A stretch of DNA of 64,000 bases, from the NCBI RefSeq assembly GCF_020715565.1, contig NZ_CP085839.1, positions 3,038,001-3,102,000 on the forward strand, in the 5' to 3' direction. A program made the translations under genes and the position numbers. This document shows positions 58,833-64,000 of the stretch, in pieces. Numbering within the stretch: the first letter of the stretch is position 1; each line of letters begins with the position of its first letter. The notes under the pieces are model-generated. The model searched no databases and had not been told where the DNA came from. It saw only the letters and a program-made list of their open reading frames with translations. Source of the stretch: Nocardioides sp. Kera G14. GTDB lineage: Bacteria; Actinomycetota; Actinomycetes; Propionibacteriales; Nocardioidaceae.

Positions 58833-60299
58833 TCAGGCCTTCACAGGCAGGGAGTTGAGGATGTCGGTGACCTTGTCCTTGGCGTCACCGAAGAGCATCT
58901 GGGCGTTCTCCCGGAAGAAGAGCGGGTTCTGGACGCCGGCGTAGCCGGACGCCATCGAGCGCTTGAAGACGATGACGTTCTTCGCCTCCCACACCCGCAG
59001 GACCGGCATGCCCGCGATGGGCGAGGACGGGTCCTCGGACGCGGCCGGGTTGACCGTGTCGTTGGCACCGATGACCAGAACCACGTCGGTGTCGGCGAGG
59101 TCGTCGTTGATCTCGTCCATCTCGAGGACGATGTCGTAGGGGACCTTGGCCTCGGCGAGCAGGACGTTCATGTGGCCGGGGAGACGACCGGCGACGGGGT
59201 GGATGCCGAACTTCACGTCGACGCCGGAGTCGCGCAGCTTGCGGGTGAGCTCGGCGACGCCGTACTGCGCCTGCGCGACGGCCATGCCGTAACCGGGGGT
59301 GATGACGACCGACGACGCGTTGGCCAGCAGTTCGGCGGCGCCGGCGGCGTCGATCTCGCGGTGCTCGCCGTAGTCGACGTCGTCGCCGGCGGACGCCTCG
59401 ATGCCGAAGCCGCCTGCGATGACCGAGAGGAACGAACGGTTCATCGCCTGGCACATGATGTAGGAGAGGTAGGCACCGGAGGAGCCGACGAGCGCGCCCG
59501 TGACGATCAGCAGGTCGTTGTTGAGCAGGAAGCCGCTCGCAGCCGCGGCCCAGCCCGAGTAGGAGTTGAGCATCGACACCACGACCGGCATGTCGCCGCC
59601 GCCGATGGAGGCGACGAGGTGCCAGCCGAAGGCGAGCGCGACGAGCGTGACGACGGCGAGGATCCACAGGGCCGGGTCCGCGATGAACCAGATCGTCAGC
59701 ACGACGAACGCCGCGAGGGCGCCGAGGTTGATCAGGTTCTTGCCCGGCAGGACCAGCGGCGAGGAGGAGATCCGCGCGGAGAGCTTCAGGTTGGCAACGA
59801 TGGAGCCGGTGAAGGTGACGGCACCGATGAAGATGCCGATCACGACCTCGGCGTCGTGGATGTGCTCGAGCGAGGAGGAGGCGAAGAGCTGCGCCTCGGC
59901 GTCGCCACCGAACAGGTCGGCGATGTGACGGACCTCGAGGTAGCCGTTCCAACCGACGAGGACAGCCGCGAGGCCCACGAACGAGTGCAGCAGCGCGATC
60001 AGCTCGGGCATGCCCGTCATCTCGACGATGCGCGCGCGCCACAGGCCGATGACGGCTCCGATGATGATCGCGACGATCAGGATGACGACCGACAGGGTGC
60101 CGCCGCCGATCACGTTGTCGTCATCGGTCGCGTTGTCGATCACGAGAGCGACGGTGGCGATCACGGCCAGCGTCATGCCGGCGACGCCGAAAGCCCAACC
60201 CCGCTTGGCGGTCTCGTGCTTCGAGAGGCCGGCGAGGGACAGGATGAAGAGCAGTGCCGCCAGCAGGTACGCCGACGTGGCGGTGGTTTCGATAGACAT
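58833..60299 (-). CDS. pntB: NAD(P) transhydrogenase subunit beta
   Basis: A 488-residue membrane protein. About nine helices (residues 8-270) form the proton channel with the conserved [25 protein letters not shown]. The C-terminal dIII domain binds NADP(H) ([45 protein letters not shown]). With PntA it couples proton flow to hydride transfer from NADH to NADP+. It begins 17 bases after pntA. Confidence 0.97.
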   Translation of the reverse strand: MSIETTATSAYLLAALLFILSLAGLSKHETAKRGWAFGVAGMTLAVIATVALVIDNATDDDNVIGGGTLSVVILIVAIIIGAVIGLWRARIVEMTGMPELIALLHSFVGLAAVLVGWNGYLEVRHIADLFGGDAEAQLFASSSLEHIHDAEVVIGIFIGAVTFTGSIVANLKLSARISSSPLVLPGKNLINLGALAAFVVLTIWFIADPALWILAVVTLVALAFGWHLVASIGGGDMPVVVSMLNSYSGWAAAASGFLLNNDLLIVTGALVGSSGAYLSYIMCQAMNRSFLSVIAGGFGIEASAGDDVDYGEHREIDAAGAAELLANASSVVITPGYGMAVAQAQYGVAELTRKLRDSGVDVKFGIHPVAGRLPGHMNVLLAEAKVPYDIVLEMDEINDDLADTDVVLVIGANDTVNPAASEDPSSPIAGMPVLRVWEAKNVIVFKRSMASGYAGVQNPLFFRENAQMLFGDAKDKVTDILNSLPVKA

Positions 60300-60316
60300 C
60301 TCTCAGGCGCTCCTTC

Positions 60317-61867
60317 TCAGGCCTTCTGGAACATCGAGAGCATGCGACGCGTCACCGCGAAGCCACCGAAGATGTTGATCGAGGCCAGCAGCACAGCGAG
60401 GCCGGCGAGGATCTGGATGACGTGGTCGTTGCTGGCGACCTGGATGAGGGCGCCGACGACGATGACCCCGGAGATCGCGTTGGTCACCGACATCAGGGGC
60501 GTGTGCAGCGCGTGCGCGACATGCCCGATGACGTAGAAGCCGACGACGATCGCCAGCGTGAGCACAGTGAAGTGCTGCGGGATCGGGTCGGGCGCCGTGG
60601 CGTTGACGAAGAAGAACACGACGAGGCCGACGACGACGAGACCGAGCTTGGCCGCCGGGGTCAGCCTCGCGGGCTCGGGCTTCTCGACAGCCGGCTTGGC
60701 GGGCGGCGCCGCCACCGGAGCGGCCGAGACCTGCACGGGCGGCGGCGGCCAGAGGATCTCGGTGGCCCCACCGTTGTTGTGGGTGACCGTCAGGCCACGC
60801 TGCACGACGTCGTCGAGGTCCAGCGTGAGCACGCCGTCCTTCTCGGGAGTGACGAGCTTGAGCAGGTTGACGAGGTTGGTGCCGTAGAGCTGCGAGGCCT
60901 GGGTGGGAAGGCGTCCCGCGAGGTCGGTGTAGCCGATGATCGTCACACCGTTGTCGGTGGTGACGACCTCCCCCGGGCGGGAGCCCTCGACGTTGCCGCC
61001 CTGGGCGGCGGCCATGTCGACGAGCACGGAGCCCGGCTTCATCGAGGCGACGTCGGCGGCGGTGATGAGCCGCGGAGCCGGACGACCAGGGATGAGCGCG
61101 GTCGTGATGATGATGTCGACGTCGGCGGCCTGGTCGCTGTAGAGCTTCGCGGCAGCGGCGTTGTAGGCGTCGGAGGTGGCCTTGGCATAACCGTCGCTCG
61201 ACTTCTCAGCGACCTCGTCCGGGACCACGACCGGAAGGTACTCACCACCCAGCGACTTGACCTGGTCGGCGACCTCGGGACGGGGGTCGGTGGCGCGGAC
61301 GATCGCACCGAGCGACGAGGCCGCACCGATGGCCGCGAGCCCGGCCACACCGGCACCGGCGATGAGCACCTTGGCCGGCGGGACCTTGCCCGCGGCCGTG
61401 ACCTGACCGGTGAAGAAGCGACCGAAGACGTGGGCTGCCTCGACGACCGCGCGGTAGCCCGCGATGTTCGCCATCGAGGAGAGCACGTCCATCGACTGGG
61501 CGCGCGAGATGCGCGGCACCGCGTCCATGGCCAGCGTCGTGACGCCCTGCGCACGGAGGGCCTCGAGCAGCTCGGCGTTCTGCGCGGGAGCGACGAGCGA
61601 GACGAGGTAGGACCCGGAGCGCAGCTGCGGCACCTGACCGAGGGTCGGCGCGTTGACCCGGAAGACGACGTCGGAGCCCCAGGCGTCCGCATCCGATCCG
61701 ATGGTGGCGCCGGCGTCGGCGTACGCCTCGTCGCTGAAGGCGGAGAGTGCACCGGCTCCTGCCTCGACGACCACGTCGTATCCGAGGGCCAACAGCTGTT
61801 TCACGGTGGTCGGGGTGGCCGAGACTCGTGTCTCGCCCGCCCCTTCGCGGGTCACTCCGATACGCAT
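60317..61867 (-). CDS. pntA: NAD(P) transhydrogenase subunit alpha (fused type)
   Basis: A 516-residue subunit combining the soluble NAD(H)-binding domain (MRIGVTREGAGETRVSATP, VLIAGAGVAGLAAIGAASSLGA) and, after a Pro/Ala-rich linker near residue 385-415, four membrane helices (LGLVVVGLVVFFFVNAT ... ASINIFGGFAVTRRM). Many actinobacteria split these as PntAA and PntAB. Here they are one chain, as in E. coli. ATG at 61867 is chosen from the conserved N-terminus; a frame 161 codons longer would run across the marR gene. Confidence 0.95.
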   Translation of the reverse strand: MRIGVTREGAGETRVSATPTTVKQLLALGYDVVVEAGAGALSAFSDEAYADAGATIGSDADAWGSDVVFRVNAPTLGQVPQLRSGSYLVSLVAPAQNAELLEALRAQGVTTLAMDAVPRISRAQSMDVLSSMANIAGYRAVVEAAHVFGRFFTGQVTAAGKVPPAKVLIAGAGVAGLAAIGAASSLGAIVRATDPRPEVADQVKSLGGEYLPVVVPDEVAEKSSDGYAKATSDAYNAAAAKLYSDQAADVDIIITTALIPGRPAPRLITAADVASMKPGSVLVDMAAAQGGNVEGSRPGEVVTTDNGVTIIGYTDLAGRLPTQASQLYGTNLVNLLKLVTPEKDGVLTLDLDDVVQRGLTVTHNNGGATEILWPPPPVQVSAAPVAAPPAKPAVEKPEPARLTPAAKLGLVVVGLVVFFFVNATAPDPIPQHFTVLTLAIVVGFYVIGHVAHALHTPLMSVTNAISGVIVVGALIQVASNDHVIQILAGLAVLLASINIFGGFAVTRRMLSMFQKA

Positions 61868-61957
61868 GAGGGGGGAGCCTGCCAGTGATTCTGTGAGTCG
61901 GGAAGGGATCTCTTGACGACGAGACTCTTCGGGGCACATCGGAACGATCAAAGAGAC

Positions 61958-61987
61958 GGACGTCACACCGCGACGTCCAGATAAAGT
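61958..61987. promoter_or_regulatory. marR promoter with GGACGTC-N7-GACGTCC operator
   Basis: GGACGTC (61958-61964) and GACGTCC (61972-61978) form a perfect 7-bp inverted repeat that ends three bases before the -10 TAAAGT (61982-61987), itself six bases from the marR ATG. It also lies in the 126-bp gap upstream of pntA, so one regulator could touch both. Confidence 0.7.
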
Positions 61988-61993
61988 AGTCGC

Positions 61994-62470
61994 ATGACCT
62001 CCGAGCCCCGCTGGCTGAGTCCGGCCGAGCTGGAGGGCTGGATGTCGCTGACCTACCTGATGTCGATGCTGCCGACGGTGCTCACCGACCAGCTCCAGCG
62101 CGAGAGCGATCTCTCCTTCACCGAGTACTACGTCCTCGCCGGCCTCTCCGACGCGCCCGAGCGCACGATGCGGATGAGCCGGCTGGCGCTCTTCGCCAAC
62201 GCCGAGCTCTCCCGCCTCTCCCACATGGTCAAGCGCCTGGAGAACCGGGGACTCGTACGCCGTGAGCCGGACCCGACCGACGGCCGCTACACCAACGCCA
62301 TCCTCACGGACGACGGCTTCGCACACCTGCAGAAGGCCGCACCCGCGCACGTGGCGCGGGTGCGGGAGCTGGTCTTCGACGCGCTGAGCCCCGAGGAGGT
62401 CAGCTCACTGCACGCGATCGCCGAGAAGATCAACCGGCGGATCAACCCCGAGGACTGCGCGGCACAGTAA
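61994..62470 (+). CDS. MarR-family regulator
   Basis: A 158-residue winged-helix regulator. The recognition region is LALFANAELSRLSHMVKRLENRGLVRREPDPTDGRYTNAILTDDGFAHL, with the conserved wing Asp-Arg-Arg variant DGRY. MarR proteins usually repress nearby efflux pumps and are relieved by phenolic or drug-like ligands. It converges on the DHA2 gene, overlapping its 3' end by 29 bases, and is divergent from pntAB. Candidate self-operator at 61958-61978. Confidence 0.92.
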   Translation: MTSEPRWLSPAELEGWMSLTYLMSMLPTVLTDQLQRESDLSFTEYYVLAGLSDAPERTMRMSRLALFANAELSRLSHMVKRLENRGLVRREPDPTDGRYTNAILTDDGFAHLQKAAPAHVARVRELVFDALSPEEVSSLHAIAEKINRRINPEDCAAQ

Positions 62471-63902
62471 GGACGAGCGCAGCAGCCAGGACGGCGGCAG
62501 CGGCACAGATCGCGAAGAGCCAGCGATAGCCCGCCAGCGTCGGGACCTCGGCGCCACTGAGGTCGAAGGCCATCGAGGCGAGCAGCGAGGACCCGACTGC
62601 GGTCGCGAGCGTCGAGCCCAGAGACCGGAAGAGGCTGTTGAGCCCGTTGGCTGCGGCGATCTCGTGCGGCGGGGTGTTGGTGTTGATCAGCGTCGGCATG
62701 GCGGCGTACCCGATGCCCGTGCCGAGGCCGATGATCGTCGAACCGACGATGACCTCCCAGAGGTGGTCGGTCAGGACGATGCGCTCGGCCCAGCCGACGG
62801 CGACGATGAGGGCGCCGAGGGCGAGGGTCTGCGGCGCACCGCGCAGGACGATGAGACGGGCCGCGACCGGTGCGAAGAGGAGCATCATCAGGCCCGACGG
62901 CAGCATCGTCAGGCCGGCGACGAACGCACCGGAGCCGAAGCCGTACGCCGTCTCCCCGGCCGGGAAGATGTCGGGATCCATCGAGACGAACGTCGCGGTG
63001 CCGATGAAGGACGCGAAGAGCGCGAAGCCGAAGCAGATCGAGGCCAGGTTGGTGAGCGCGATCGGCTTTCGGGCCAGCGCACGCAGGTCGACGAGCGGCT
63101 CCTTGGTGCGGAGCTCCACCGCGACGAGGATCGCGAAGAGCACGACGGCGGCGGCGAGCAGGAGCCACACCTTCGCCGAGCCCCAGCCCCACTCCGCGGA
63201 CTGCTCGAGCGGGAGGATCAGGCAGACCAGGCCGCCGGTGATGAGGATCGTGCCGGGGACGTCGATCCGGCCACCCGTGTGCTGGTGGGACTCGGGCACG
63301 ACGACCCAGATGCCGATCAGGGAGATGAGCGAGACCGCGGCACTGATCCACATCAGGATGTGCCAGTCCCAGTTCTGCGCGACCAGTCCGGCCAGCGGCA
63401 GTCCGAGCGCACCGCCGACGCCGAGCATCGCGGAGATCAGGGCGACGGCCGAGCCGACCTTCTCGCGCGGCATCAACGTCGCGAGCAGCGAGATGCCGAG
63501 CGGGATGATCGCCATGCCGAGGCCCTGGATCGCACGACCGGCGATCAGCACGCCGAGGCTGTCGCCTACAGCGTCGACGAGCGAGCCGATCGTCAGCAGG
63601 ACGAGGCAGATCAGCAGCATCCGGCGCTTGCCGAACATGTCGCCGAGGCGGCCGAAGACGGGGACGGCCACGGCCGCCACGAGGAGCGTCGCGGTGAGCA
63701 TCCAGGTGGCGTTGGCGCCGTACTTCCCGTTGAGCTCGGGAAGGACAGGGACGAGGATCGACTGGCTCAGCGAGACGACGAGGCCGGCGAGGGCCACGAA
63801 GAGCAGTTCGAGGTTGGCCTTCTTCGATGTCGTGTGGTCACGGATATCGGCGTCCTCGGGCTCGGCGCCGGGGCTCAGTTCAGTCTGATCACTCTGGGTC
63901 AC
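62442..63902 (-). CDS. DHA2-family MFS efflux transporter
   Basis: A 486-residue, about 14-helix EmrB/QacA-type exporter: helix 1 region LVVSLSQSILVPVLPEL, motif A GRLGDMFGKRRML, motif C region LGVGGALGLPLAGLVAQNW. I use GTG at 63902, which has AGGA about 8 bases upstream. A GTG 20 codons earlier would translate through the operator at 63924-63938. The first 45 residues are acidic and cytoplasmic. It shares that operator with the pump at 44623. Confidence 0.93.
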   Translation of the reverse strand: MTQSDQTELSPGAEPEDADIRDHTTSKKANLELLFVALAGLVVSLSQSILVPVLPELNGKYGANATWMLTATLLVAAVAVPVFGRLGDMFGKRRMLLICLVLLTIGSLVDAVGDSLGVLIAGRAIQGLGMAIIPLGISLLATLMPREKVGSAVALISAMLGVGGALGLPLAGLVAQNWDWHILMWISAAVSLISLIGIWVVVPESHQHTGGRIDVPGTILITGGLVCLILPLEQSAEWGWGSAKVWLLLAAAVVLFAILVAVELRTKEPLVDLRALARKPIALTNLASICFGFALFASFIGTATFVSMDPDIFPAGETAYGFGSGAFVAGLTMLPSGLMMLLFAPVAARLIVLRGAPQTLALGALIVAVGWAERIVLTDHLWEVIVGSTIIGLGTGIGYAAMPTLINTNTPPHEIAAANGLNSLFRSLGSTLATAVGSSLLASMAFDLSGAEVPTLAGYRWLFAICAAAAVLAAALVLTVPRSPRG

Positions 63903-63923
63903 CGGGGCATCCTGCCAAAGATG

Positions 63924-63938
63924 GTTGCATCCGGCAAC
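63924..63938 (-). promoter_or_regulatory. Operator GTTGC-N5-GCAAC upstream of the second DHA2 pump
   Basis: On the minus strand the site reads AGTTGCCGGATGCAACC. The reverse complement of the site at 44596-44610 reads AGTTGCCGAAGGCAACC. A -10-like CATCTT follows at the same offset as TACGGT does in the first pump. Confidence 0.7.
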
Positions 63939-64000
63939 TAATGGATCGGTGTCGCGGATCACATCCCGGCTGAGACCGGCAGAGTGTGGAATCCGCGCGG

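Overview
The window is a 64 kb piece of a GC-rich actinobacterial chromosome, most likely from the Nocardioidaceae/Propionibacteriales. This is inferred from codon use, the Bpa-type proteasome activator, polyphosphate glucokinase, a DUF222/13E12-type HNH gene, DUF3556, fused PntA and the many leaderless starts. I see no phage, IS element, CRISPR array or large plasmid signature. The region looks like ordinary chromosome with small accessory patches.

Layout. 1-3.2 kb: PucR-type regulator, PfkB kinase and the 5' part of a GH13 alpha-glucosidase, all on the minus strand with ATGA overlaps. 3.3-7.9 kb: a divergent operon of CoA ligase, DUF3556 membrane protein and FAD oxidoreductase. 8-9.4 kb: tRNA-Arg, a LuxR-like regulator and a 48-residue secreted peptide gene. 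9.6-19.6 kb: molybdenum and molybdopterin genes (moaA, xdhC, mocA-like, a moaD-like carrier, modBA, a MerR-TOBE regulator and, further on, a mobA-like gene), interspersed with a diguanylate cyclase, two tRNA-Ser genes, a solo biotinyl domain and a nitrilase. modC is not present. 19.6-28.4 kb: Bpa, a quinone oxidoreductase, two HAD phosphatases, serS, and a TetR-controlled island (acetoacetate-decarboxylase-like protein, old yellow enzyme, TetR, DJ-1/PfpI protein). 28.5-38 kb: PAP2-DAG kinase fusion, tandem-sensor GGDEF protein, prephenate dehydratase, a cAMP-type pair (cNMP-binding protein plus adenylyl cyclase), GDPD, Fpg/Nei glycosylase, GNAT, rhodanese behind a repeat-rich promoter, Aat and an EcsC-like protein. 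38-41 kb: two sulfotransferase-like genes flanking a GT2 glycosyltransferase. 41-48 kb: a large SNF2 helicase, glutathione peroxidase, a DHA2 efflux pump and a RecQ helicase fused to a phosphoribosyltransferase-like domain. 48-55 kb: envelope and secreted proteins (lipoprotein, two SGNH hydrolases, M13 and M15 peptidases) and ppgK. 55-64 kb: ilvA, uraH, a FitAB-type toxin-antitoxin pair, the HNH gene, pntAB, MarR and a second DHA2 pump.

Regulation is unusually legible. More than twenty genes have a TANNNT -10 hexamer ending 6-7 bases (occasionally 8) before the start codon, as expected for leaderless transcripts, and I used this to choose several starts. Clear inverted-repeat operators lie at modA/merR, at the TetR island, upstream of rhodanese, upstream of marR, at the toxin-antitoxin pair, and in near-identical form upstream of both DHA2 pumps 19 kb apart. 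The most interesting uncharacterised units are the CoA ligase-DUF3556-oxidoreductase operon, the sulfotransferase-GT2-sulfotransferase island, the shared pump operator, the secreted mini-peptide and the mini-ORF with an extreme Shine-Dalgarno sequence ahead of the mocA-like gene.
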